Assembly (NCBI RefSeq): GCF_003226345.1
Contig: NZ_PDOF01000001.1
Location: 558,001-622,000, forward strand
Length of the DNA stretch: 64,000 nucleotides
Direction of reading: 5' to 3'
From: Alteribacter lacisalsi
GTDB taxonomy: Bacteria > Bacillota > Bacilli > Bacillales > Salisediminibacteriaceae
Position numbers and translations under genes: made by a program
The notes under the pieces: generated by a model
Database searches by the model: none
The model's input: the letters and a program-made list of their open reading frames with translations, nothing else
Told to the model about the DNA's origin: nothing
In this document: piece by piece, positions 9,359-18,041 of the stretch
How the letters are laid out: every line of letters starts with the position of its first letter
Position numbering within the stretch: the first letter of the stretch is position 1

Positions 9359-10705
9359 TTACTGTGCAGCGTCTTCTGCGTTTGCTTCACCTTCACGTGC
9401 GGCTCTGTCGAGGGCTTCTGCAGGATCAAGCTGTCCAAGCATGGCTTCATCGACAGCAGGACCGGTCGGCCCCCATGTGTCAGCGTAGAACGGTGTCGCA
9501 GGAGGGAAAATGAACGTCTGCTGGGAAGCGTTGTACTGATGCTCCAGCTCTCTGAACTCATCACTCTCAAGGACAGAATAGGAAGCTGGAACCTGTCCGG
9601 CTTTTGCCCACTGAAGGCTGTTTTCGGAAACGTATTCAATAAATTTCATGGCCGCTTCCTGTCTTTCAGGATCTTCATCCTGCTGGACAGGGAGAACGAA
9701 GTTATGGGATCCTGCCCAGACACCTTCCTCACCGCCGAAGCTTGGAACAGGAGCAGCAGCAAAGTTCAGTCCGTCCTGATCCTCAAAGCCTGCAGTCATC
9801 CAGATGCCGTTGAGGTGAAAGGCGCTGTTACCCTGGCGGAACAGTGTGACTTCACCATCCTGCTGGACATCGGAAGGAGATACTTCATGCTCATACACAA
9901 GGTCAACCATCTTCTGAAGGGCTTCTTCTCCTTCAGGTGAATTATAAAGGGCTGTCATCCCGTCTTCACTGACAGTATCACCGCCGTGGGAGACAAGGGA
10001 GCTGTAAAAAATCATGTTACTTGGCCAGTAAACCGGCATCGCGATTCCGTATGAATCAGTCGCATCCTGCACGGCAAGTGACATTTCAACCAGTTCATCA
10101 TAGGTCTCCGGCGGCTCGGAATAGCCGGCTTCCTCGAGAAGATCAACATTATAGAACAGGGTCAGCGGGTGAACGTCAAGAGGAATGGCATAACGGCTGT
10201 CCTCATAAACCCCTGCATTCCATACTTCCGGAATAAAATCATCTTCTTCCAGACCAACACCTTCAAACAATTCGTCAAGAGGAGTGAGCAGATCATATCT
10301 CGCATAGCCTGCAACCTGGTCCAGGTGCATGATGGCAATATCAGGAGCTTCTCCTGCCGTTACAACCGTGCGGTACTGATCATAGAAGTTATCCCATGGC
10401 ATCGTCTGGGTGCGAACGGCAATTTCACCTTCATTTTCTTCATTGAAGGCTGCGATGATCTGAGCGATGTCTTCACCGTCAGGTCCTGTAAACCCATTCC
10501 AGAATTCAAGCGTTATGTCAGCATCGCCGACATCCCCAGGTGTGTCAGTTTCAGCCTGCTCTTCTACTTCCCCATCACCATTACCATTACCATTGTCCTC
10601 GCCGCCGGCCTGATCTTCATCTGTAGGCTGGTCTCCACATGCTGCCAGAGCAAGAAGTCCTGCACCAAGTCCGAGCGATAGTAGAAATCTGCTTTTCTTC
10701 ATCAT
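9359..10705 (-). CDS. Extracellular sugar-binding lipoprotein (CUT1 family 1)
   Basis: About 448 residues. The signal peptide ends in the lipobox LALAAC, so it is tethered outside the membrane. A Gly/Asn/Glu/Asp-rich linker (residues 24-55) precedes the family 1 binding fold (ADITLEFWNGFTGPDGEDIAQIIAAFNEENEG..., LHLNGIWMTAGFED). The acidic surface fits a salt-tolerant organism. The start at 10705 follows AAGGGGG. First gene of the transporter operon, whose promoter region carries a cre-like site and an AT-rich candidate operator. The hydrolases opposite suggest arabinose- or galactose-containing oligosaccharides as ligand (inference). Confidence 0.93.
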   Translation of the reverse strand: MMKKSRFLLSLGLGAGLLALAACGDQPTDEDQAGGEDNGNGNGDGEVEEQAETDTPGDVGDADITLEFWNGFTGPDGEDIAQIIAAFNEENEGEIAVRTQTMPWDNFYDQYRTVVTAGEAPDIAIMHLDQVAGYARYDLLTPLDELFEGVGLEEDDFIPEVWNAGVYEDSRYAIPLDVHPLTLFYNVDLLEEAGYSEPPETYDELVEMSLAVQDATDSYGIAMPVYWPSNMIFYSSLVSHGGDTVSEDGMTALYNSPEGEEALQKMVDLVYEHEVSPSDVQQDGEVTLFRQGNSAFHLNGIWMTAGFEDQDGLNFAAAPVPSFGGEEGVWAGSHNFVLPVQQDEDPERQEAAMKFIEYVSENSLQWAKAGQVPASYSVLESDEFRELEHQYNASQQTFIFPPATPFYADTWGPTGPAVDEAMLGQLDPAEALDRAAREGEANAEDAAQ

Positions 10706-10768
10706 TGTTTCCCCCTTAAAAGTTTGTATATGGAAGAGTGACGAATCCACTCACAATCCCTGAACCGC

Positions 10769-10784
10769 ATAAAGCGCTTACATT
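10769..10784 (-). promoter_or_regulatory. cre-like site (CcpA) upstream of the transporter operon
   Basis: Minus strand TGTAAGCGCTTTAT, matching the CcpA consensus TGWAARCGYTWNCA except the last two bases. It lies about 65 bases upstream of the binding-protein start, consistent with glucose repression. Confidence 0.65.
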
Positions 10785-10835
10785 ACTCGTGTAAAAAGAA
10801 GGCAGATAACGCAGCTGCCAGATAAAACCACTTAG

Positions 10836-10857
10836 TTAATTTAATTTATTTTCTTAA
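10836..10857. promoter_or_regulatory. AT-rich candidate ROK operator, copy A
   Basis: TTAATTTAATTTATTTTCTTA and one further A. It shares a core ATTWAATTTAT with copies at 11072 and 16758, all ahead of sugar operons flanked by two ROK repressors. AT-richness makes chance resemblance possible. Confidence 0.4.
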
Positions 10858-11039
10858 GCACATCGTAACCTAATCCCCAGGAGGAGGCAAGCGTAATTTT
10901 TAAAAAAATATAATAATCTGATAAGTTTCGAGTAAGTTCCGAGGCTCGGATTGCCTCTGAAACCGGGTTATATCCTATTTAACACTCACGTGAAAACGGA
11001 GAAAAGAAGATTAGGAAAAGTAAAAAAACAGTTAACAAA

Positions 11040-11053
11040 TGAAAGCGTTTTAT
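11040..11053 (+). promoter_or_regulatory. cre-like site (CcpA) upstream of the hydrolase operon
   Basis: TGAAAGCGTTTTAT, with the same two terminal deviations from the consensus as the site at 10769. It lies 69 bases upstream of the GH43 start at 11122. Confidence 0.65.
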
Positions 11054-11071
11054 GTAAGATGAGTATATGAA

Positions 11072-11092
11072 TTAATTAAATTTATTTATTAA
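11072..11092. promoter_or_regulatory. AT-rich candidate ROK operator, copy B
   Basis: An AT-only 21-base stretch, TTAATTAAATTTATTTATTA plus A, 30 bases upstream of the GH43 start, closely similar to copy A on the same strand. Confidence 0.4.
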
Positions 11093-11121
11093 CTTTAAAA
11101 AGCTGAGGGGGCAGAGAGGAT

Positions 11122-12162
11122 ATGAAAAAATTACTGGCAGGAGCAGGTGTGCTTGCTGCCGCAGCGGTTATTGCAGGAGGCATCTATGCTTTCACGAACG
11201 ACTCAGCACCGTCTGCAGGCCCGGATTACGAAAACCCGGTATTTGAGCCGGTGATTGCCGATCCATCTGTGATCAGAGGGGAAGACGGGTACTTTTACGC
11301 ATACGGTACGGAAGATAACTGGGGGGATGGTATGGGGAGCCGTGTGGTTCCGATCGTCCGTTCTCAGAATCTCACAGACTGGGACTATGTAGGAGAGGCA
11401 TTTCAGACAAAGCCGGACTGGAAGGAGGATGGTGGAATCTGGGCACCTGATATCGTTTACTTCAACGATCAGTATTACCTCTATTACTCCCAGTCCACCT
11501 GGGGAGATCCGAACCCGGCGATCGGGGTCGCTGTAGCGGATGATCCTGCCGGTCCTTTTGACGATCAGGGGAAACTGTTTGACAGCGAGGAAATTGGTGT
11601 TCCCAACTCGATTGACCCTCAGCTGTTTATAAAAGAAGACGGAACACCCTACCTTTTCTGGGGCAGCTGGTACGGGATCTGGGGAATTGAGATTTCAGAT
11701 GACGGCCTCGACTATGTGGGCGAGAAATTCCAGATTGCCGGCACGGATTTTGAGGCTCCCTACATTATTGAAAGGGATGATTATTTTTACTTCTTTGGAT
11801 CAAAAGGATCCTGCTGTGAAGGGCAGTTCAGCGAGTACAGAGTGGCCGTTGGCCGATCGGAATCGTTTGACGGCCCGTACCTTGATAAAGACGGAAACGA
11901 GTTGAACGACTCAAGCGGTACCGTCATCCTCAGCGGAGGAGAAGGGTTTGCAGGACCGGGGCATAACGCCGTTATTACAGATGACGCGGGGCAGGACTGG
12001 ATGATCTATCATGCGATTGATAAAGAAACGCCGTGGATTGGCAGCGGTGTGACAAGACGGCCGCTTATGCTGGACCGGATTATCTGGGAAGATGGGTGGC
12101 CGCAGATTGAAGGTGGCGTGCCCGGGGAAGGCAGCCAGGAAGGTCCGGCCATTGAGCAGTAA
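11122..12162 (+). CDS. Secreted glycoside hydrolase family 43 (endo-arabinanase-like)
   Basis: 346 residues. An N-terminal hydrophobic segment (2-24) acts as signal peptide or anchor. The five-bladed GH43 propeller shows the catalytic triad: Asp47 in IADPSV (general base), Asp165 in SIDPQL (pKa modulator) and Glu211 in FEAPYI (general acid). GPGHNAV carries the conserved central His. The sequence resembles arabinan endo-1,5-alpha-L-arabinosidases, but GH43 also holds xylosidases and galactanases. Gly-Ser-rich C-terminus. First gene of a four-hydrolase operon and the only one exported, so it probably makes the oligosaccharides the ABC transporter imports (inference). Confidence 0.88.
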   Translation: MKKLLAGAGVLAAAAVIAGGIYAFTNDSAPSAGPDYENPVFEPVIADPSVIRGEDGYFYAYGTEDNWGDGMGSRVVPIVRSQNLTDWDYVGEAFQTKPDWKEDGGIWAPDIVYFNDQYYLYYSQSTWGDPNPAIGVAVADDPAGPFDDQGKLFDSEEIGVPNSIDPQLFIKEDGTPYLFWGSWYGIWGIEISDDGLDYVGEKFQIAGTDFEAPYIIERDDYFYFFGSKGSCCEGQFSEYRVAVGRSESFDGPYLDKDGNELNDSSGTVILSGGEGFAGPGHNAVITDDAGQDWMIYHAIDKETPWIGSGVTRRPLMLDRIIWEDGWPQIEGGVPGEGSQEGPAIEQ

Positions 12163-12184
12163 CTACTGAAGGGCGGTGTGCTGT

Positions 12185-13414
12185 ATGAAACAGGAAATGG
12201 CACCACTGGTCTGGGCTGTGGGAATTGAAAACACCTTTGTGACCCAGATCGAAAGAGGGGAGCGTCCCCTCGATGAATATGAACTGACCCAGCATTATAC
12301 CTACTGGAAAGAGGATCTTGACCGGGCCAGGGTCTCCGGGGCCACTATGATCCGCTATGGCATTCCGTGGCATAGAATTGAGAAGACGGAGGGGTCATTT
12401 GACTGGTCCTGGGTTGATGAGGTTATGGATTATTTTGACCGGAACCGACAGCTGGTTCCAATTATTGATCTGATTCATTATGGTACGCCGCACTGGCTGA
12501 AAGGGGAGTTTTTGAACGGGAGATATCCTGAAGCTGTGAGCCGCTACGCAGCAGCATTTGCACGCCGGTACGGACATTTCATCAAATACTATACACCTCT
12601 GAATGAACCTTACGTGAATGCAGAGTTCTGCGGGCTCAACGGAGTCTGGCCCCCATACCAGAAAGGGCTTACCGGTTTTTACCGGCTCATTATACAGCTG
12701 GGCCGCGGAATCAGAAAGACGGTTGAGAGTGTAAAAAACGCTGTTCCTGATGCTGTTTTTGTTCATGTGGATGCGACAAAAAAATATTTCACCAGAGATC
12801 CGCGGCTGATCGAAGAGACGGAACTATGGAATGAAAACAGTCTGATTATGTGGGAGCTTCTGCAGGGCAGAATCACTTCGCATCACCCACTGTACAATTT
12901 CATGGTGGACCACGGAACCCGTCCGTGGGAGCTCGAGGAATTTCTTGACTGTCCGGTGGAACCGGACATCGTTGGTGTAAACTACTACCCCCAATTCAGT
13001 GTGCACGAAGTCAGACGGGATGAGATGGGCAGTATCATTATGCCTCACGTGCTTGGAAACGAAGAGGATATGAGCGAGATCATCCGTGAATGCTTCCGCC
13101 GTTATAAAAAACCGGTTATGATTACCGAAACGAGCTTCAGAGGCTCTGAGTATGAGAGGATCAGCTGGCTTGAGGCAAGTGTGAAAGCGTGCCGCAGTCT
13201 CCGCTCGGAAGGCATCCCGGTTACGGGACTTACCTGGTTTCCTTTTATGGACCTGGTGGACTGGGAATACCGCACATCCGGTAAATCGGCAGAAGAGGAG
13301 CTTCTCCCGTTCGGGCTATACACGATGACACTCCAGAACGGAGTAATGGTCAGAGAGAAAAACAGTGTGTGCAGCCATTTCGAAGCTTTAGCAGTTGAAA
13401 AAGAGAACAAATAA
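12185..13414 (+). CDS. Cytoplasmic TIM-barrel glycosidase, GH1-like
   Basis: About 409 residues, no signal peptide. Family 1 signatures: TPLNEPYV with the acid/base Glu141, and VMITETSF with the nucleophile Glu315; the region IPWHRIEKTEGSFDWSWVDEVM is typical of clan GH-A. It is shorter and more divergent than classical beta-glucosidases, and substrate loops do not match 6-phospho-glycosidases that I recall. It probably cleaves beta-linked residues from imported oligosaccharides. GGGCGG lies upstream of the ATG at 12185. It starts 22 bases after the GH43 gene. Confidence 0.8.
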   Translation: MKQEMAPLVWAVGIENTFVTQIERGERPLDEYELTQHYTYWKEDLDRARVSGATMIRYGIPWHRIEKTEGSFDWSWVDEVMDYFDRNRQLVPIIDLIHYGTPHWLKGEFLNGRYPEAVSRYAAAFARRYGHFIKYYTPLNEPYVNAEFCGLNGVWPPYQKGLTGFYRLIIQLGRGIRKTVESVKNAVPDAVFVHVDATKKYFTRDPRLIEETELWNENSLIMWELLQGRITSHHPLYNFMVDHGTRPWELEEFLDCPVEPDIVGVNYYPQFSVHEVRRDEMGSIIMPHVLGNEEDMSEIIRECFRRYKKPVMITETSFRGSEYERISWLEASVKACRSLRSEGIPVTGLTWFPFMDLVDWEYRTSGKSAEEELLPFGLYTMTLQNGVMVREKNSVCSHFEALAVEKENK

Positions 13415-13465
13415 TCAAAGGCAGAAAAAATGACAGATACTAATATTGAGAGGGAGTGCGTCAGT

Positions 13466-15244
13466 ATGTCAATTCCACGTTCTGAGTATCCGCGTCCGCA
13501 GTTTGTCCGAGAAGATTGGATGAATCTTAATGGAAAGTGGGAGTTTGATTTTGATGATCAGGATCAGGGAGTAGAAAACAGGTGGTTTGAGAGTCATAAG
13601 TTTTCCAGAGAGATTACCGTACCGTTCTGTTACGAAAGTGAACTGAGCGGGATCAATGAACAGGATTTCCATGATCGCGTCTGGTACAGACGGGCCTTTA
13701 CTGTCCCGGGGGAGTGGAGCGGAAAACGCGTCATTCTTCACTTCGGGGCAGTCGACTACCGTGCTCAGGTGTGGGTGAACGGCACGTGCGTGACTTCACA
13801 TGAAGGCGGGCATGTTCCGTTTCACGCTGATGTTACCACCGAACTGATAAAAGGTGAAAACGAAGTGGTTGTGCGTGTGGAGGATGCGGTACATGATCTG
13901 GATCAGCCCCGTGGAAAGCAGTACTGGAAAGAGCGTTCGGAAGGCATTTTTTACACTCGGACGACAGGGATCTGGCAGACCGTCTGGCTTGAGGCAGTAG
14001 CCGATTCCCATTTGGAAAAAGTGAAGCTTACTCCTGATATCGACAAGGATGAAATCACCATTGATTACACGGTGAAAAACAGCCGGCCGGGACAGCAGCT
14101 CGAAGTCAGCATCAGTTTTGACGGTGAAGCTGTAGCGGAGGATTCAATTAAACTCAACGGCAGCAGAGGCACAAGAAGCATCAGCCTTCATGACTTTCAT
14201 GTCCACGACGAAGGCCGCCTCTGGAGTCCGGAGCATCCGAACCTTTATGATGTGGTGTTTCGTCTGAAGGAGGATGGACAGGTTACTGATGAGGCGGCAA
14301 GCTACTTCGGTATGAGAAAGATTTCGGTTGAAAACGGCGTGGTCATGCTGAACAACCGGCCTTATTACATGAAGCTGGTCCTTGACCAGGGATACTTCCC
14401 GCAGGGACTTCTGACCTCGCCTTCCGATGAAGATATTAAAAAAGATGTGGAACTCACAAAGGAGATGGGCTTTAACGGAGCCCGCAAGCACCAGAAAATA
14501 GAAGACCCGCGCTATCTTTACTGGACAGACAAGCTCGGTCTTCTTGTCTGGGGGGAAATGGCGAATGCCTACACCTTCACAGACGATGCCGTCCGGCGGA
14601 TGACTGCCGAATGGCAGGAAGCGATTGAGCGGGATTACAACCACCCCTCCATCGTTGCCTGGGTGCCGGTGAATGAAAGCTGGGGTGTGCCGAAGCTGCT
14701 TGCAGACAAGCGCCAGCAGGATCACACGCTTGGCATGTACTACCTTACAAAGTCACTGGACAACACCCGTCTGGTGATGTCAAACGACGGCTGGGAGCAT
14801 ACCAAGTCGGATCTCTGCACGATTCACGATTATGAAAGTGATAAAGAGGTGCTTAAAGAGCGCTACTGTTCGGTTGAATCAATCATGGAATCCACTCCCG
14901 GTCACCGTCTAATATATGTACCGGAATACGGCTATCAGGGAGAGCCGATCCAGGTGACCGAGTTTGGCGGTATTGCCTATAAGAAAAGCGACTGGGAGGG
15001 CTGGGGCTATTCCGGTGCCACAGATGACGAGGATTTCACCCGCAGGTATTATGCGGTGGTTTCGGCTATGCTTGAGTCCCCGCTGGTCCAGGGCTTCTGC
15101 TATACGCAGCTTACAGATGTGGAGCAGGAAATTAACGGACTGCTTACCTACGACCGGGAACCTAAAATTCCGCTCGAAACAATCAGGAAGATCAATGAAG
15201 GACGCGATCTTTCCCGATTTTCAACTGAAGGTGAAGAAAAATGA
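13466..15244 (+). CDS. Glycoside hydrolase family 2 (beta-galactosidase/glucuronidase type)
   Basis: About 592 residues: jelly-roll sugar-binding domain (SEYPRPQFVREDWMNLNGKWEF, around 5-180), immunoglobulin-like domain (around 190-290), then the TIM barrel. The acid/base lies in VPVNESWG (Glu404) and the nucleophile in QVTEFGG (Glu499). No signal peptide, so it acts on imported sugars. With galKET downstream, beta-galactosidase activity is attractive (inference). The ATG at 13466 fits family N-termini; an in-frame ATG at 13430 is possible. Its stop overlaps the next start (ATGA), indicating translational coupling. Confidence 0.88.
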   Translation: MSIPRSEYPRPQFVREDWMNLNGKWEFDFDDQDQGVENRWFESHKFSREITVPFCYESELSGINEQDFHDRVWYRRAFTVPGEWSGKRVILHFGAVDYRAQVWVNGTCVTSHEGGHVPFHADVTTELIKGENEVVVRVEDAVHDLDQPRGKQYWKERSEGIFYTRTTGIWQTVWLEAVADSHLEKVKLTPDIDKDEITIDYTVKNSRPGQQLEVSISFDGEAVAEDSIKLNGSRGTRSISLHDFHVHDEGRLWSPEHPNLYDVVFRLKEDGQVTDEAASYFGMRKISVENGVVMLNNRPYYMKLVLDQGYFPQGLLTSPSDEDIKKDVELTKEMGFNGARKHQKIEDPRYLYWTDKLGLLVWGEMANAYTFTDDAVRRMTAEWQEAIERDYNHPSIVAWVPVNESWGVPKLLADKRQQDHTLGMYYLTKSLDNTRLVMSNDGWEHTKSDLCTIHDYESDKEVLKERYCSVESIMESTPGHRLIYVPEYGYQGEPIQVTEFGGIAYKKSDWEGWGYSGATDDEDFTRRYYAVVSAMLESPLVQGFCYTQLTDVEQEINGLLTYDREPKIPLETIRKINEGRDLSRFSTEGEEK

Positions 15245-16647
15245 CCTATACGAATCCGGTTATTGCCGTAAAGGGAGTCGACCATGGGGACCCGGCCGTT
15301 TTAAAATACAACGGCATGTACTATCTCTACCATACGGGGCCCCGTGACGTTCCTGTCTACAAATCATACGATCTTGTACACTGGCAACCCTGCGGCTCGG
15401 CACTCAGTGCCTCTGATGAACCGGATCACTGGGCCCAGATTGATCTCTGGGCACCGGAGGTCATTCATGAAAACAGTGTTTTCTACATGTATGTGACAGG
15501 TGCCATGAGAAAAGAGGACGGCAGCGCCGATGATGAGATCAGGCATATCGGGGTGGCGAAAAGCCACTCTCCGGAAGGGCCATTCGAGCTTGCGGAGCAG
15601 CCCCTGACAGATGAATGGTCCATCGATGCCCACCCATTCAAGGATGAGGACGGCACATGGTATCTGTATTACAACGTCCGCAATGAGACCACCCGGGGGC
15701 CGGGTGGGGTAATCGGGACTGGAAATGTGGTCGACCGGATGACCAGCCTGGAGTCGCTGAGTGGCAGTCCAGCTCTGGTGGTAAAGCCGGAGCACGAGTG
15801 GGAAGGCAATAAGGAAAACTCTTTTTTCTGGAACGAGGGACCCTTTGTTCTTAAAAAAAACGGCACCTACTACCAGATGTACAGCGCCGGTTTTTTCGGT
15901 GATGACACTTACGGGGTGTATTATGCCACCTCCAGAGTCCCGATGGGAAGCGGAGGGATGGACGATACCTCATGGAAAAAATGGGGCAGGGGAAAGCCGA
16001 TCCTGAAAACCAATGAAGCCTGCCACGGTCCCGGGCACCATGTGGTGGTAAAAGGCCCTGACGGTGTCGAGGACTTTATTGTCTACCACGGCTACGAACC
16101 AGGTGAAAATCTCCCGGAACGGAGAGTGCGTCTCGGGCGGCTTTCGTGGGAGGATGATCATATCCTCCTTGAACCGCCTGTAACTGGCGAACTTCCGATG
16201 CCCCGGAAGCCGGATTTTGACGGCCGCTTTCTTACTGATCCGGCCCGGATTAATAAAGGCCTTGCTTCCTGTGCCTTTGACGATTACCTGTTTGAAACAA
16301 ACGTTGCTCTTCCCGGGGGATCATGCAGTGAAGCAGGAGGGTGCCTGGCATATAAAGATGAGAATACCCGACTGGCCTGGGCGCTGAACAGACAAGCGGG
16401 GACCTTTACCGTATCTGCCAGGAAAGAGGGGAATGCTGTTTATATAGAGGAATGGCCCCTGCCGGCAGACTTTGACTATGAGGCCTATCATACTGTGCGC
16501 GCAGTGGTGAGCGGCGAAAAGGTATCGATCAGAATTGACAGCATAGAGGTGGCGTTTCTATCGTGGAGCACAGGCGGAAAAGCAATGGTTTCCGAAGACA
16601 GCTGTGCAGATTACAGAGGCACGATTTTGACCGAGCTGCAACGATGA
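15241..16647 (+). CDS. Cytoplasmic glycoside hydrolase family 43, two-domain
   Basis: 468 residues without signal peptide. GH43 triad: Asp17 in HGDPAV, Asp129 in SIDAHPF and Glu199 in WNEGPFV. The propeller ends near residue 330; the C-terminal 120 residues form a beta-rich domain resembling the concanavalin-like module of GH43 exo-enzymes. It may be an arabinofuranosidase, xylosidase or exo-galactanase; sequence alone does not decide. Translationally coupled to the GH2 gene (ATGA), and last gene of the hydrolase operon, before the terminator at 16720. Confidence 0.87.
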   Translation: MTYTNPVIAVKGVDHGDPAVLKYNGMYYLYHTGPRDVPVYKSYDLVHWQPCGSALSASDEPDHWAQIDLWAPEVIHENSVFYMYVTGAMRKEDGSADDEIRHIGVAKSHSPEGPFELAEQPLTDEWSIDAHPFKDEDGTWYLYYNVRNETTRGPGGVIGTGNVVDRMTSLESLSGSPALVVKPEHEWEGNKENSFFWNEGPFVLKKNGTYYQMYSAGFFGDDTYGVYYATSRVPMGSGGMDDTSWKKWGRGKPILKTNEACHGPGHHVVVKGPDGVEDFIVYHGYEPGENLPERRVRLGRLSWEDDHILLEPPVTGELPMPRKPDFDGRFLTDPARINKGLASCAFDDYLFETNVALPGGSCSEAGGCLAYKDENTRLAWALNRQAGTFTVSARKEGNAVYIEEWPLPADFDYEAYHTVRAVVSGEKVSIRIDSIEVAFLSWSTGGKAMVSEDSCADYRGTILTELQR

Positions 16648-16719
16648 TATTGTTTAACAGGAACTATATTAAATAACTGAACAAAGATTATTGATTGTTA
16701 CTTTCTAATGAGTGATAAT

Positions 16720-16755
16720 AAAAAAAGGGGGAGCGATATTCCTCTTTTTTTAGGA
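16720..16755 (+). terminator. Terminator after the hydrolase operon
   Basis: AAAAAAAGGGG / CCTCTTTTTTT stem (one G-T pair) with a 10-base loop and terminal T-run. Confidence 0.75.
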
Positions 16756-16757
16756 TC

Positions 16758-16779
16758 TTTATTAAATTTATGAATAAAG
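16758..16779. promoter_or_regulatory. AT-rich candidate ROK operator, copy C
   Basis: TTTATTAAATTTATGAATAA and two further bases, sharing ATTAAATTTAT with copy B, about 60-80 bases upstream of galK. Confidence 0.35.
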
Positions 16780-16789
16780 TATCGTTCAG

Positions 16790-16808
16790 CTTTCAGCCAG
16801 CCTGAAAG
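16790..16808. other. Inverted repeat in the galK leader
   Basis: CTTTCAG / CTGAAAG with a 5-base spacer, 30-50 bases before galK. It may be an operator or a small leader hairpin. Confidence 0.4.
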
Positions 16809-16838
16809 AATACCTGTTATAAAGGATGAGTGAGTGTG

Positions 16839-18023
16839 ATGAAACGTAAACTGCTTGATTTATATTCAGACGCTTTCGACAGGACGGACTGGACGGCGTC
16901 GGAGTGTCGGCTGTTCTTCGCCCCGGGAAGAGTGAATCTGATCGGTGAACATATCGATTACAACGGAGGAAGCGTGCTTCCGGCCACCCTGAGTCTGGGA
17001 ACGTACGTACTTGTTGTCCCGAGAAAGGACAGACAGGTGAGGCTCTATTCTGGAAACTTTGAAGGTAAAGGAATAATTGAATTCAGTCTGGATGAACTCA
17101 TTTATGAAAAGAAGGATGACTGGGCGAATTACCCGAAAGGGGTTCTTTCGGTTTTTGCTGACAAGGGCCATAAGGGAACTGCCGGGTTTGACGCGGTGTT
17201 TTACGGCAATATCCCAAACGGAGCGGGCCTTTCCTCCTCGGCCTCCATTGAAGTGGTGACAGCCGTCATGTGGAATGAACTGAACGGATTCGGGGTGGAT
17301 CCGGTGACGCTCGTGCAGTGGTGCCAGCAGGCGGAGAACGATTTTATCGGCGTAAACTGCGGCATCATGGATCAATTTTCCATCGGGCTCGGAAAAAAAG
17401 ACCATGCGATTCTGCTCGACTGCGACAGCCTCTCCTACGAATACACGCCCCTGGAGCTTGGGGAGTACGTTCTAGTGGTGGCAAACACGAACAAACGGCG
17501 GGGTCTGGCAGACTCAAAGTATAATGAACGGCGCAGTGAGTGTGAAAGAGCGATGCAGGCTCTACAGATGGAGCTCCGTATAAACGAGCTTTGCGAGCTC
17601 ACTCCCGAATCGTTTGAGGAACATGCAGACCTTATAGAAGAGCAGGTGGTGAGAAAACGGGCGAAGCATGCGGTAACGGAGCATGCGCGGACACTTCAGG
17701 CGGCGAAAAGGCTGAAAGCAGGGGAGCTGAAACAGTTTGGGCTCCTGATGAATGATTCCCACGTTTCTCTGAGAGACGATTACGAAGTGACAGGAAAAGA
17801 ACTGGATGCACTCGTATCGGCTGCCTGGGAAGAGGAAAGCGTGATTGGTGCCCGGATGACAGGTGCAGGCTTTGGAGGATGCACCGTCAATCTGATACAC
17901 AGAGACAACCTCGATCAGGTGCTCAGCCGGATCGGTGAAAAATATAAACAGGTGACCGGACTGAATGCAGTCTTCTACGTGGCTGACAGCGGTGAAGGTG
18001 CACACGAAATTACCGGTGAATAA
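16839..18023 (+). CDS. galK: Galactokinase
   Basis: About 394 residues, GHMP kinase fold; phosphorylates galactose at C1. Motif 1 is GRVNLIGEHIDYNGGSVLPA (galactose binding), motif 2 PNGAGLSSSASIEV (ATP loop), then CGIMDQFSIGLGKKDHAILLDC with the catalytic Asp, and motif 3 ARMTGAGFGGCTVNLI. Start: ATG at 16839 with AAAGGATGAG upstream; in-frame GTGs at 16830 and 16836 are alternatives. First gene of galK-galE-galT, the Leloir pathway, behind its own promoter region after the hydrolase terminator. Confidence 0.96.
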   Translation: MKRKLLDLYSDAFDRTDWTASECRLFFAPGRVNLIGEHIDYNGGSVLPATLSLGTYVLVVPRKDRQVRLYSGNFEGKGIIEFSLDELIYEKKDDWANYPKGVLSVFADKGHKGTAGFDAVFYGNIPNGAGLSSSASIEVVTAVMWNELNGFGVDPVTLVQWCQQAENDFIGVNCGIMDQFSIGLGKKDHAILLDCDSLSYEYTPLELGEYVLVVANTNKRRGLADSKYNERRSECERAMQALQMELRINELCELTPESFEEHADLIEEQVVRKRAKHAVTEHARTLQAAKRLKAGELKQFGLLMNDSHVSLRDDYEVTGKELDALVSAAWEEESVIGARMTGAGFGGCTVNLIHRDNLDQVLSRIGEKYKQVTGLNAVFYVADSGEGAHEITGE

Positions 18024-18041
18024 CGAAGGGAGAGAGTAAAG

